Positions 1 through 9,487 of a DNA stretch of 64,000 nucleotides are shown here, one piece after another. The notes beneath the pieces were generated by a model, which saw only the letters and a list, made by a program, of their open reading frames with translations, made no database searches and was not told the origin of the DNA. The DNA lies in the NCBI GenBank assembly GCA_037176845.1, contig JAYKXP010000177.1, forward strand, positions 1-64,000, given 5' to 3'. The position numbers were made by a program, and so were the translations under genes. The number at the start of each line of letters is the position of its first letter. Positions within the stretch are counted from its first letter, which is position 1. This DNA comes from Paramarasmius palmivorus (Eukaryota > Basidiomycota > Agaricomycetes > Agaricales > Marasmiaceae).

Positions 1-257
1 TATTCTGAGTAATGCCAAGTAGAATCTGAGTAATGCCTAGCATATTCTGAGTAATACGAGTCATAAGCGTAATATCTAATGAGTAAAGCGTAATATCTAA
101 TGAGTCAGAGTTGCTAGAACATTCTAGGATGTTCTAGCCATAGAACCTTCTGGAATAATCTAGAATGAGTCCATAGATAATCTAATCTAGAGATGATATG
201 ATAATGATATGGCACAGATAAGATATATCACAGGGGCTTAGGCCGAAATCTGTGACA
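1..257 (-). repeat. 3' LTR of the Gypsy element, partial
   Basis: These bases match 7085-7341 with a single substitution (t at about 235-equivalent position 165-175 of the copy, c at 7250 in the other). On the minus strand the LTR begins TGTCACAG, the usual TG start. It contains short internal repeats: a 'tattctgagtaatgcc'-like unit and a doubled 'gcgtaatatctaatgagt' unit. The pol stop codon (238-240) lies inside this LTR. Confidence 0.95.
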
Positions 258-3200
258 TCACCCCCTCTTTTGGTTCGAGCTCCGTTGAGAACTGTTCTTC
301 TACTGGATCAGTTTCAAGTTCAATGATTCGAATTGGAGCACGTCCCAACTTCTTGTACTCAGCAATTTTCTGCTTTGCTCCCGAAAGATCAGCTGTAGTT
401 TGCCAACTGTCTTCAGCACGAGTAAATCCTTTCCATCTCACAAGATACTCAGTCTTGCGTCCACGAATACGATGTTGCAGGATTTTTTCCACTTCCCATA
501 CTGGGTTTCCATTCACCGTTTCTGGTTCAGGTGGTTCCTCTCTCTGCCCTATAATAACAGGGTCTTGATAGGGTGCTAACTTGCTTGCATGGAAGACAGG
601 ATGGTATGCTCGGAATCTATCAGGCATCTTCAGTTTGAAGGTGACTGGAGACAGTTTTTCAACAATCTCAAATGGTCCTTCATATCTTGGGTGAAGTGCC
701 CGTTCCTTCTCCTGATAATCCTTCAAGTTGAGTAGTACTTTATCACCGACTTTGAAGGGAACATTCTGTACACCCTTGTCATAGTACCACTTCATGCGTT
801 CAGCAGCCAGCTTCAGGGCCGCTTGCGCCTGCTCCTGAGCTTCTTGACGTCTTCTTGTGATTTCATTGAGATCTCTTTCCTTTGGACGGTTGAGTTCTCT
901 AGTGATTGTTGGTCCTGCTCTTGGGTGTCGACCATATTCCAAGAAGAAGGGACTCTCCTTGGTACCTTCATGCGCCTGGTTGTTATATGCAAACTCTGCC
1001 ATATTGAGCAGGTTAGACCAGTCGTCCAGGTTGTAATCAACATAGCAGCGAAGGTATTGTTCCAGAGTTTGATTGACTCGTTCAGTTTGACCATCTGTTT
1101 GTGGATGATATGCTGTTGACATTGTTGACTGTATGCCAAGTAGGTTGCACCATTCTTGGAACAGTTCAGCAGCAAACTGTGGTCCCCGATCAGATATGAT
1201 CTGTAATGGGAGTCCATGCAGAGGATAGATACGATCGTATAATAATCGAGCTAGGTCCTTAGCACTGAACTCATTGGTAATGGGGAAGAAGTGTGCTCGT
1301 TTAGTCAACCGATCAACTACCACACAGATAGCATTGAAGCCAAATGACTCCGGTAACTGAGTAATAAGATCAACTGTAATAATTTCCCAAGGTCCGTTAG
1401 GCACCTCATTGGGTTGCAGTAAACCATAAGGTTGCTGTGGGCGATTTTTCATCCGCTGACACGTATCACAACCTTTCACATAGTTCTTCACAAAGATAGA
1501 CATCCCTGGCCACCAATAGTTTCTTGATACAAGCTCATATGTTTTCCACCTTCCTGGGTGTCCTGCTGACGTTATGTCATGGTGGATCTGAACAATTCGT
1601 CGACGTAGGTGGTCGTTTGTGCTTTGGGGAATATAAACTTTGCCTCGATACAGAAGTAGGCCATTTTCATAATTCCATTCTTCTAGAGATTTCTTGAACT
1701 CTCTTGGTCCTGAGTTTAGAAGTGACTTATAGTCCTTTGTGACTTCATCAGATAGTAAAGCCTCTTTGACCTCTCTAAGGATCTGATCGTCATTGACAGG
1801 CGATTCATGAGCAGCCTCGATAGCCTGAATGGCGAAAAATTCAGGTTTGAGCAAAATTTGGTCTTGGTTATCGAGGTTTACCCCCTCCTCATGATCTGGC
1901 CTCCTGGACAGAGGGTCTTCAGCTTGCATTGTTTTTCCTGGCTTGTGGTGTAAAGAGTAGTTGAATCGCGTGAGGAACAGAGCCCATCTCGCTTGTCTCC
2001 TTGTTAGTTTCTGGGCAGACTTAAAGTATGTCAGGTTTTGATGATCTGACCATATTTCGAATTTCTCTGGATGCCCTTCTAAGTAGTGTCGGTATTCTTC
2101 CAGTGCTCTAATGATTGCAAGTAGTTCTTTATCATAGATTTCATAGTTGCGTTCATGTACATCGAGCGATTTGGAATAGAATGCTACTGGATGCCACAGT
2201 TTGTCAACTGGGTCCAGTTGTGATAGCACCGCACCAATAGCAAAGTCACTAGCATCCGTTGATAATCGGAAAGGGCTAGTGTCATCCGGAATTCTTAATA
2301 TTGGAGCTGATGTAAAGGCCTGTTTCAGCGCCTCAAATGCATCTTGTTGCTCCTTGTCCCAGGCCCAGGGAAGACCTTTCTTGGTGAGGTTGGTAAGTGG
2401 CCTAGCAATCTTGGCAAAGTCCTTGATGAACCTGCGATAGAAATTTGCAAAGCCTAAGAAAGCTTGAACATGTTTGACCTTAGTTGGTACTGGCCACTCA
2501 AGAACACCCGCAACTTTCTTTGGATCCATCGAAACATGACCCTTTGAAATAATCATACCAAGATACTCAATGCTGTCCTTTTCAAAGAAGCACTTTTCTG
2601 CTTTGGCATAGAGGTCATTGTCTTGAAGCCTTTTCAGCACTTCTCTGACAAGTTTCCGATGTTCCTCCTTGTCATTTCCAAAGATGAGGATATCATCCAG
2701 ATACACCATGACTTGTCCTTGCCGAATGAGATCACCTAAAAGGTCATTCATCATTGCTTGGAATGTGGCAGGTGCATTGGAGAACCCAAAGTACATAACC
2801 GTAGCCTCAAATAGTCCCCGCTTGGTGATAAATGCTGTTTTCCACTCATCTCCCTCTCGTATGCGGACATTATTATATCCCCATCGGAGGTCAATCTTGG
2901 TAAAGATTGAAGCATTGCTAAGTGCATCAATCAGATCTGAGATTCTGGGAATTGGATAGCGGTTCTTGATAGTAACATCATTGAGTGCTCGGTAGTCCAT
3001 AACTGGGCGTAATGATCCATCATGCTTCTTGACAAAGAAGAAAGGTGCTGCTACAGGACTCTTTGAGGGTCGAATGTAGCCTTTGCGGAGTTCTTCATCA
3101 ATCCATTCATCCAAAGAGTTCCGTTCTTTTGGAGATAGCGGATATAGCTTAGCCGGACGAGGAAGCTTTGCGCCTTCCACAAAGTCAATAGGATGATCAT

Positions 3201-4089
3201 ATGGTTTTCGTTCCGGCATTCGCTCTGACTTTCTTTTCGAAAAGACGTTACCATGGTCATGTAACCATTCGGGTACAAGGGACTTCCATTTTATGGTGTC
3301 CTCGTCAGTATCGTCAAGTACCTCTTCCATGTCTTTATCATCAAACATGGTAGCGATAACTTTAGCTTGTTGGCAGTCATCTGGGTCATTGATATCAACC
3401 CAATTAATATAAGGATTAACCATGTCTTCTGATCCTATTTCATCCAGTGAAGGTATCCATGGCAAATCCTCTTCATCTTCAAGTTCGTCGAGCTCGTCGG
3501 CTCCAGCTTCGACAACTTCTATTTTACGGACTCCTGTGGCACATGTCTCTGGACACCTGGTGAACGCCCATTCTCCTGATTGCCAGTCAATTTCTGGGTT
3601 ATGTTTGTATAGATATGAATACCCAATCATCATCTCCTTATCTCCTAAGTTGGTAACAAAGAGATAATGGACTGTCTTGTGCGTGCCAATCTGAAGATAA
3701 GCACGAACATACTCAGTGATACGTCCTGCAACATTGGGTGTTCCATCCGCATTATGTACTTCATACGGAGTTGCCAATTTATTTGTTACCAGGTGGTTTC
3801 TTTCAACAAAACGTTTATCGATGAAATTTGTTGTGGCCCCAGAGTCAACAAGAGCCTCGGTCTGCACTTTTACTCCGTATACCCAAAGTGTCACTGGAAT
3901 TCTAAATGAAAATTTCTTGTTGCGAGCTACATTACTAGTACAAGATTCCAATGCTACTTTAACTGAATCATGCTCAGTTCCGACAGTAAGTATACGATTT
4001 CCAGACTGTAGATCACAGACAATCTCCTCTACAGTCCCTTCGGAAAATCCACGTTGAAGCGCCGATTTGCCTTCTTCTGACCCGTCGGT
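238..4089 (-). CDS. pol: Gypsy Pol polyprotein: protease-RT-RNase H-integrase-chromodomain
   Basis: The frame is open from 4089 to the stop at 238-240 and is in the -1 frame relative to gag, overlapping it by about 60 bases. There is no ATG near the start; the first methionine-like codon at 3951 is TTG, so Pol is probably made by frameshifting from gag. Counting from 3951, the protease motif DSGATTNF is near residue 37. The reverse transcriptase has YLDDILIF near 417 and the RNase H has DASDFAIGAVL near 568. The integrase has the HHCC finger ending CDTC near 830, then the D, D, E residues in VDLIT, ISDRGPQF and TERVNQTLE. A chromodomain follows near 1160-1205 (LVRWKGF..EDSW). Every catalytic residue expected is present and no stop interrupts it. 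Confidence 0.95.
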   Translation of the reverse strand, partial: TDGSEEGKSALQRGFSEGTVEEIVCDLQSGNRILTVGTEHDSVKVALESCTSNVARNKKFSFRIPVTLWVYGVKVQTEALVDSGATTNFIDKRFVERNHLVTNKLATPYEVHNADGTPNVAGRITEYVRAYLQIGTHKTVHYLFVTNLGDKEMMIGYSYLYKHNPEIDWQSGEWAFTRCPETCATGVRKIEVVEAGADELDELEDEEDLPWIPSLDEIGSEDMVNPYINWVDINDPDDCQQAKVIATMFDDKDMEEVLDDTDEDTIKWKSLVPEWLHDHGNVFSKRKSERMPERKPYDHPIDFVEGAKLPRPAKLYPLSPKERNSLDEWIDEELRKGYIRPSKSPVAAPFFFVKKHDGSLRPVMDYRALNDVTIKNRYPIPRISDLIDALSNASIFTKIDLRWGYNNVRIREGDEWKTAFITKRGLFEATVMYFGFSNAPATFQAMMNDLLGDLIRQGQVMVYLDDILIFGNDKEEHRKLVREVLKRLQDNDLYAKAEKCFFEKDSIEYLGMIISKGHVSMDPKKVAGVLEWPVPTKVKHVQAFLGFANFYRRFIKDFAKIARPLTNLTKKGLPWAWDKEQQDAFEALKQAFTSAPILRIPDDTSPFRLSTDASDFAIGAVLSQLDPVDKLWHPVAFYSKSLDVHERNYEIYDKELLAIIRALEEYRHYLEGHPEKFEIWSDHQNLTYFKSAQKLTRRQARWALFLTRFNYSLHHKPGKTMQAEDPLSRRPDHEEGVNLDNQDQILLKPEFFAIQAIEAAHESPVNDDQILREVKEALLSDEVTKDYKSLLNSGPREFKKSLEEWNYENGLLLYRGKVYIPQSTNDHLRRRIVQIHHDITSAGHPGRWKTYELVSRNYWWPGMSIFVKNYVKGCDTCQRMKNRPQQPYGLLQPNEVPNGPWEIITVDLITQLPESFGFNAICVVVDRLTKRAHFFPITNEFSAKDLARLLYDRIYPLHGLPLQIISDRGPQFAAELFQEWCNLLGIQSTMSTAYHPQTDGQTERVNQTLEQYLRCYVDYNLDDWSNLLNMAEFAYNNQAHEGTKESPFFLEYGRHPRAGPTITRELNRPKERDLNEITRRRQEAQEQAQAALKLAAERMKWYYDKGVQNVPFKVGDKVLLNLKDYQEKERALHPRYEGPFEIVEKLSPVTFKLKMPDRFRAYHPVFHASKLAPYQDPVIIGQREEPPEPETVNGNPVWEVEKILQHRIRGRKTEYLVRWKGFTRAEDSWQTTADLSGAKQKIAEYKKLGRAPIRIIELETDPVEEQFSTELEPKEGVMSQISA
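258..271 (-). promoter_or_regulatory. Polypurine tract of the Gypsy element
   Basis: On the minus strand the 14 bases directly before the LTR read AAAAGAGGGGGTGA, a pure purine run with one T, ending exactly where the LTR begins with TGTCACAG. This is the expected primer site for plus-strand DNA synthesis. It lies inside the 3' end of the pol reading frame. The call follows from position and composition. Confidence 0.8.
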
Positions 4090-5507
4090 TTACTAGGCCC
4101 TGCCTGTGGTTCATCGAATTCCACAGTTACCCCCGTTTCGGAAGGTCCAGGTTCGGCAATCTCCTCGATACTCGCAGAGTTGACATTGACGGTTCCAGCT
4201 GGGGACGCTGGGCCATCATCATCAAATTGCTGGAGTAACTCCAGCATCCGAGCCTTGAATGTGTTCTTGGCTGGTTGGTTTGATTGTTTATCCTTATTCC
4301 CTTGTCCAAAGGAAGTCGACGTAGAGCTCTTTGGGGCAGGTTTCTTGCCTTCATTTCCAGGTTTATCCCAACAGTCAACTGTGTTATGAGAAGTCGACTT
4401 TGCCTTAAAGCCCTTTCCGGCACATATTTGGCAGAATTTCTTCTTTGCTTCCTGGGAATTAGCCTGTGTTGATTTGCCTTTGCTCTTTTTCGCCGTGTCG
4501 ATCTCCATTGCATTTGGATCTGAATTCTTGTTGTTGTTATTGCCACTGCCATTGCTGTTGCCAAATATAGTACCCTTTGCCTTTTCTGGATGCAAGGTCC
4601 TGTATGCTCGAAGCAGTAATTCCAAGTATGCATCCCAGTCCTTGGGAGCAGTGTCAGACAACTCGTACATAAGGAGTGAATTTCTCAACTCCGAAGGAAT
4701 GACTTCACGCAGTTTGTCAATATGGATTTTATCCTCATAATCAACAAGTCGTGCCAAAGTACGATATTGTTCTGAGAACTTGATGAAGTCCTTGCTTGCC
4801 AGAGTTTTATTAGACCATAATTGGGTGATCTCAGCTTTAGCGCCTTCTTTATCATCACGCTTGCCATAGATCTTGTTGAGTTCATTGACAAACTCTTCCC
4901 AATGTCCTAAGTCCTTTTTCTGAGCATTGAGAACATAGTATTTTCTCATATACTTGATAGCAGGATGTTTGAGCCGGGTAAGGGCAACAATGATCATCTG
5001 CTTGTCGGTAATCGTTCCTGTAGCTGAACAGTAAAGGGCGATTTGGTTCAGCCAGTCTTCTAAGGCTGTCTTATCGTCAGACCCTGAGAAGAATGGTGGG
5101 TCAGGCACTTTAGAGGCTTTATATCCTGATCCCGCTTCCGCCGGGAGCTGGTCGAGTTGGGCTTTATAATTTCTAAGAAGCTCACTCTGCATGCCAACCA
5201 GGTCAGATAATGTCTTGACCTGGACCCTTAGTGCATTGACCTCATCATATACTGTGCTGAAGCTTCCATCAAGGAACTGAGAAAGTCGTTGAATTTGTCC
5301 ATCTATATAGTTTTTGGACGTTGCTAGAGTAGTGGTATGTGCATTTCTAAATACACAACCCAGTTGATTGCGACTTTCTACAGGAAATTGGGTGGCATTC
5401 CAGTCTACTCCAGTGTTAATTATTTCCTCCCAGTTCTGAATATCGGCCAATGTAGTGTCAGCTTCAAATGGTTCATAGACAATGTTTGCCATTTCTAGTT
5501 GAAACAT
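4029..5507 (-). CDS. gag: Gypsy Gag (capsid/nucleocapsid) protein
   Basis: An ATG-started frame of 492 codons lies between the upstream ORF and pol. The middle (about residues 130-300) has the helical retrotransposon Gag pattern: a segment around FSGSDDKTALEDWLNQI, then a region rich in W, L and charged residues around HWEEFVNELNKIYG. The last third is basic and rich in K, S, N and T. It holds a variant zinc knuckle, C-X2-C-X11-H-X5-C (CQICAGKGF...HNTVDCW), longer than the canonical CCHC box. Gag should assemble the cytoplasmic particle that packages the element RNA. The stop TAG is at 4029-4031. Confidence 0.9.
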   Translation of the reverse strand: MFQLEMANIVYEPFEADTTLADIQNWEEIINTGVDWNATQFPVESRNQLGCVFRNAHTTTLATSKNYIDGQIQRLSQFLDGSFSTVYDEVNALRVQVKTLSDLVGMQSELLRNYKAQLDQLPAEAGSGYKASKVPDPPFFSGSDDKTALEDWLNQIALYCSATGTITDKQMIIVALTRLKHPAIKYMRKYYVLNAQKKDLGHWEEFVNELNKIYGKRDDKEGAKAEITQLWSNKTLASKDFIKFSEQYRTLARLVDYEDKIHIDKLREVIPSELRNSLLMYELSDTAPKDWDAYLELLLRAYRTLHPEKAKGTIFGNSNGSGNNNNKNSDPNAMEIDTAKKSKGKSTQANSQEAKKKFCQICAGKGFKAKSTSHNTVDCWDKPGNEGKKPAPKSSTSTSFGQGNKDKQSNQPAKNTFKARMLELLQQFDDDGPASPAGTVNVNSASIEEIAEPGPSETGVTVEFDEPQAGPSKPTGQKKANRRFNVDFPKGL

Positions 5508-5589
5508 ATTAGCTAGGTTGAACAGCAGTCTTGATCCATGAGGTGAATTAAATCACTCTGCCAGTATTAAGCCCAAGATTGAATTGTAT

Positions 5590-6321
5590 TTAGACTTTGG
5601 GGAATGTAATGTTCAAACCCGCAAGTTCTTTACAAATGTCTTCTAATCTATGGCTAAGTCCTTCTAAAGACACTCCTCCAATCTTCTTTAGTGCTCCTTT
5701 AAGGTTCCTCCACTGTTTGTTAGTGAGTTTGTGACCTTTATCTTCCAATGCCTCATACAAATCTTCAAAATCATTCCACCAACTCCAAAGAACATCCCGA
5801 ACCTCTCTGGGCACCCTGACGGCATGTCCCAGATGTTCCTCTTCCTCCACTTGGTTGAGCTTTGTGAAGAGCGGGTCAAGCCGTACCTTTACCGGCTGGA
5901 GCATATGACGATACTCCTTGATGCGGTTGAGGATCTTGGTTTTCCGAAAGTGAAGAGAAGGTGGTGGTGGTGGTCCAGGGGTATATGGGTAGTAGGAGGA
6001 CTCTGTTTCGACGTCCTCTTCAGTGGTAGAAGGAGGTGAGATGCGTTCAGCAAGGGAGAGCTGTTTGGTGAGACGAGCAAGAAGGGCGAGTTCATTGACA
6101 TGCTCTAGGGCTTGGAGTTCCAATCCCATACGTTCAATGAGGTGTCGACGGTTGACAGGAGGGTCGATAGGAGGTGGTAGGATAGTCTTCCGAGGTTTTC
6201 CAACATTGGCAAAACGCTTCCGAATCTCTGGATCACGGTAAATCCGTTCCCAATGACCGGTAGGTTCATAAGTGGCAACGATATAGCGTTTGCTGGACTT
6301 GGACTTGGTGACTTTTGGCAT
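5590..6321 (-). CDS. Extra Gypsy ORF upstream of gag, unknown function
   Basis: This is a 243-codon frame starting at the ATG at 6319-6321 (MPKVTKSKSSKR) and ending with TAA at 5590, 82 bases before the gag ATG. I do not recognise a domain. The N-terminus is basic and includes a WERIYRDPEIRKRF stretch. The middle has a proline run (PYTPGPPPPPS). The C-terminal half is predicted helical and charged, with LDPLFTKLNQVEEEEH and DVLWSWWNDFEDLYEALEDK. It lies wholly inside the element, on the coding strand, and has no in-frame stops while the LTRs are nearly identical. It is therefore probably a real element protein, perhaps capsid- or RNA-related, but that is a guess. Longer frames reaching 6411 start at TTG and were trimmed. 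Confidence 0.7.
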   Translation of the reverse strand: MPKVTKSKSSKRYIVATYEPTGHWERIYRDPEIRKRFANVGKPRKTILPPPIDPPVNRRHLIERMGLELQALEHVNELALLARLTKQLSLAERISPPSTTEEDVETESSYYPYTPGPPPPPSLHFRKTKILNRIKEYRHMLQPVKVRLDPLFTKLNQVEEEEHLGHAVRVPREVRDVLWSWWNDFEDLYEALEDKGHKLTNKQWRNLKGALKKIGGVSLEGLSHRLEDICKELAGLNITFPKV

Positions 6322-6884
6322 ACTAGGCAGGTGGCATAAGTACAATGTCTCTATTCCAGCAGACAAGGTACAAGAATGGGAAAAGGGGAAAAGCGACCAG
6401 TTGCGTCGCAAAGTCTTGATCTTGAAGTCGAAGGATGGGGGGAATTCTCAACGTGGTCCCTTCCACGCAGCAAATGGTTTTTGGATGTGTGTTACACACT
6501 ATCCTCCTCACCCCATTACTGGCCATCGTCATTGTTAAAAACAAATACATGATGGACACAGTTCTGGTTGCATGAAGCAGTGAGCACCCCTTACGCCTAG
6601 GGTCCAGCAACAAGGTCAGCATGTGGCCACTCAATGAGCCACCCTCTCAACAGAATAAATCCATTGAGTTTTGTAGGTGCTTTCCAAGTAAAAGACAACT
6701 GTTCCTTGCGGCAACAGAGTCAGAGCCCCCAGAACCCAAAGAGAATAGTAAAGCCCCCAGAGCCTAATGACAACAAAGACCAGACCTGCAAAACAAAAGG
6801 CCAACCTGCTGTCTCTGACGACAACAGCAGGCAAAGAAGCAAGACTCAATAAACTATCACAAATCTAATACTCACCTAGTTAGG

Positions 6885-7341
6885 TGTTGCAGGTGTTGGA
6901 GAATAGTAGGTGTTTAGAAAAGAGATGTTGCTAGAGAAGCACAGATGTTATTGAGTCTGAGTTCTTAGGACTCAGACTAGCCTCCTTATATACATGTGGA
7001 AACTATTTATGTATGTTATGCTACACCCTGCCAAAAGGCTTAGCATCAGGTGATGACTTTCCTAAAGCGTACAATAGCCAAGCGTATTCTGAGTAATGCC
7101 AAGTAGAATCTGAGTAATGCCTAGCATATTCTGAGTAATACGAGTCATAAGCGTAATATCTAATGAGTAAAGCGTAATATCTAATGAGTCAGAGTTGCTA
7201 GAACATTCTAGGATGTTCTAGCCATAGAACCTTCTGGAATAATCTAGAACGAGTCCATAGATAATCTAATCTAGAGATGATATGATAATGATATGGCACA
7301 GATAAGATATATCACAGGGGCTTAGGCCGAAATCTGTGACA
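6885..7341 (-). repeat. 5' LTR of the Gypsy element
   Basis: The outer end at 7341 is firm: similarity to the left LTR stops there and the minus-strand sequence begins TGTCACAG. The inner end is placed at 6885, where the minus strand would end CTGCAACA, nearly the inverted complement of the start (TGTnnCAG). Only 7085-7341 can be compared with the other copy. No standard tRNA primer-binding sequence follows the inner end, so the boundary is moderate and the priming mode is unresolved. Confidence 0.75.
6984..6992 (-). promoter_or_regulatory. TATA box in the Gypsy LTR
   Basis: The minus strand reads TATATAAGG here, inside the 5' LTR and about 100 bases before its inner end. It is the only good TATA-like element in the LTR and is well placed to start the genomic RNA around 6955-6960. 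Seen by motif only. Confidence 0.5.
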
Positions 7342-7359
7342 AGGATGGCCTTGACACAC

Positions 7360-7525
7360 CATGAGGCATATTTAATTAAAGGAATCAGTTCCGGAACCTA
7401 CCCCTCTGGCAATGAGGCGCATTTGAGGTTGTCAGACCATGGTCTAGAGCATCTCGGACGCAATGAGGCCTTTTTCTCAATATAAAAAAGGATTCCAGAC
7501 CGACCTCTCCGAGCAATGAGGCGGA
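7360..7525. repeat. Degenerate ~50 bp repeat with a CAATGAGGC core
   Basis: The string caatgaggc (or ccatgaggc) recurs near 7362, 7410, 7470 and 7514, each time preceded by a c/t-rich stretch resembling 'ccgacctctccgag'. The spacing is 45-60 bases and the copies are diverged. The rest of 7342-8024 holds no gene that I can support; open frames there overlap each other on both strands and lack recognisable protein. Confidence 0.4.
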
Positions 7526-8024
7526 TTCTCTTACTTCGAAGAGGGCAATCGGCGGGTAGGCAAGGACCAACAAGGACCAACAAGTCTTCTCGAGGACATT
7601 ATCGAGTCATTGCCTTTCGAAATAGGCAAGTGGTTCGTTTTGGAACAGGTGGAAGATGTCAAGGAAGGTCTGGAGTGAGGTCCAGACCTTCTACGGCACG
7701 ATTGTGCCTTGCCATGATGCAAGAAAATTTCTTTTATCAGCTTTTTATCTCGCATTGAACCATTTGCTCCACAATGAAGGTGAAGACACGAGGTCATTTC
7801 AAAGGTAAAGTGGTCTCATTTTTTGTATAATGCCCCAGATCGAGACCTGTGATATCATATCTGACAGTGCGTGAAGAGGACTTGAGGGAAAGCGTGTCGA
7901 CAAGGCAACTTGGAGATGAAGAACGTTGATAGTTTACATTTTGATAGAATTTCATACATGACAGTACCAATGAGAGATCACGGAAATACATTGAGGTCGA
8001 CAACAAGAAGTACACGAAGTTCAC

Positions 8025-9487
8025 CTAAGCTATGGTTCTACGCCAGTAACCTACTTTACCTGCCGCGTTGAATTTTTGGAACACTCGATGTGCGTCTGCG
8101 GCTGTACCGAGAAGACGGACCACCACGCCACCTCTCCATACAAGCCCATCCGAAACCAGCTGTTTCGTGCGCGTATAGATACCTGGCCGAACACCCTGGA
8201 CCACAATGAAGAAAACGTTCGGGCCGATATCCATCTTCAAGAGTGAAAAAATTCCGAACTCTAGACACTCGACGTAACAATTTTTGCCGAGGAGACCATC
8301 GACGAACGACCTGTAAATGTGCTGGCCACGTGGCGGGGGACAGATAGCGATTGCCCCAGTAAGGATCTCGCCGGTGTTCAAGCTGTCTGAATACCTGTCA
8401 AGAGTGAGTATGATAGGTCTTTGGCTTGACATAGGTAAGTACTCACCACCTGTCAAAGAAACCATGACTTTTTTCTGCGCCATGATAAACAATATACCGA
8501 GACGGCTTGTGGTCAGGTCGGTACTCGGGCTCAAGAAACATATCTTCTGTTATGCTTAGAGCTTCCATGTCGGCTTCGCTAAATCTCGGGACTTCCTGCA
8601 GCACTTCAATGGTATCGGTGGATCGGATATATCGAATAGTAGAACTTGGCGGAGGGAGCCACAATGTGACTAGAGGTGCAGCTGGTGGAATTGCTGGAGC
8701 CACAGGAGCCGCACGAGGGGCTGATGCGGACGAAGGAGTAACAGCGGATCTCTCGTCGGAATTTTGAGAGCGGTGAGGCCCTGGGGTTGTAGGAATTGCT
8801 GGAGACACAGGAGCCGCACGAGGGGCTGATGCGGACGGAGTGACAGCGGATCTCTCGCCGGAATTTTGACTGTGCTGTCTCTGTTGGTGCGGTGACGTTG
8901 GTGCTTCCGAACGATGTTGTTGAGAGTTTCCTGGGGTGGAGAACGGGTCGTCAACGCCGGATGCATGTCGCTGCTTGGGTTGCTTGGACTGGGAAGCAGT
9001 GGGAGTTCGTGACTGGGTAGTCGGAGTCTGTGATGAGGCCTTGGTTCTCCTACGGGGTGTCTGTGGGGTGCTGGGTGCAGACAAGGCAGCTTTTACTTGT
9101 GCTGGGTTGATTAAGTGTCATGCAAGTTGAATGAATGAGTAGAACTTACAGAGCCTTTCCTGAACATCAGATATGTGATTCTCCAATGTGACAACACAAT
9201 TCCCTACAACGTCCTCTGCCCTGTCCAATACAAGTTCCGCTATGTCAAACCGAGCTTTAGCGGTTTGTCGGGTAGCTGCAGCTGCCAGCAAGGCTATTGA
9301 AGATCAACTGATGAACTGGGCGATGAGGGTTCTAAACGTACCATTTTCGGCTTCCCTGGCATTTCTCAGAGCCTGTACAGCATGATTGATAACCTGTGTT
9401 CCGGTATCTATGTTATTCCCGAGTTTGATGTTATTGACATGTCACGTCAGTGATGACATATAACATACCTTCGTCATCAGAGGCCAT
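8025..9487 (-). CDS. Hypothetical protein with an RNase H1-N/viroplasmin-like C-terminus
   Basis: A multi-exon gene can be followed from the ATG at 9485-9487 (MASDDE, donor GTATGT) through small exons with good splice sites to the main exon 8447-9084. A 52-base intron at 8395-8446 (GTGAGT..TTGACAG) follows, and the last exon ends at 8025. The first half is helical (QTAKARFDIAELVLDRAEDV). The middle is a low-complexity S/T/P/Q linker that contains an internal duplication (ERSAVTPSASAPRAAPV occurs twice). The end has two stretches resembling the small RNA/DNA-hybrid-binding fold of RNase H1 N-termini and viroplasmin: SRYIVYHGAEKSHGFFDRW and FFIVVQGVRPGIYT, with VVRLLGTAADAHRVFQKF after it. It is adjacent to and codirectional with the KDZ transposase 3' end, so it could be a second gene of that element. 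Confidence 0.65.

Larger units (their letters stand above)
1..7341 (-). mobile_element. Ty3/Gypsy chromovirus LTR retrotransposon, nearly complete
   Basis: Two direct copies of the same terminal sequence bracket three minus-strand open frames: an unknown ORF, gag and pol. Pol has the order protease, reverse transcriptase, RNase H, integrase, chromodomain, which defines the chromovirus branch of Ty3/Gypsy. The element copies itself through RNA and inserts by its own integrase; the chromodomain is expected to steer insertion towards marked chromatin. The left copy (the 3' LTR) is cut by the window edge. Over the 257 bases that can be compared, the two LTRs differ at one site, and all three frames are open, so the insertion is recent and may be active. 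The target duplication cannot be checked because the left flank is outside the window. Confidence 0.95.

Noticed and set aside
3422..3667. Plus-strand frames opposite pol and gag
   Set aside because: They are shadows of the Gypsy coding strand; one looks serine-rich only because pol codes an acidic stretch there.
6850..6900. tRNA primer-binding site of the Gypsy element
   Set aside because: No TGG-initiated match to a common tRNA 3' end follows the presumed LTR end; either the boundary is off by some bases or a self-priming or rare-tRNA mode is used.
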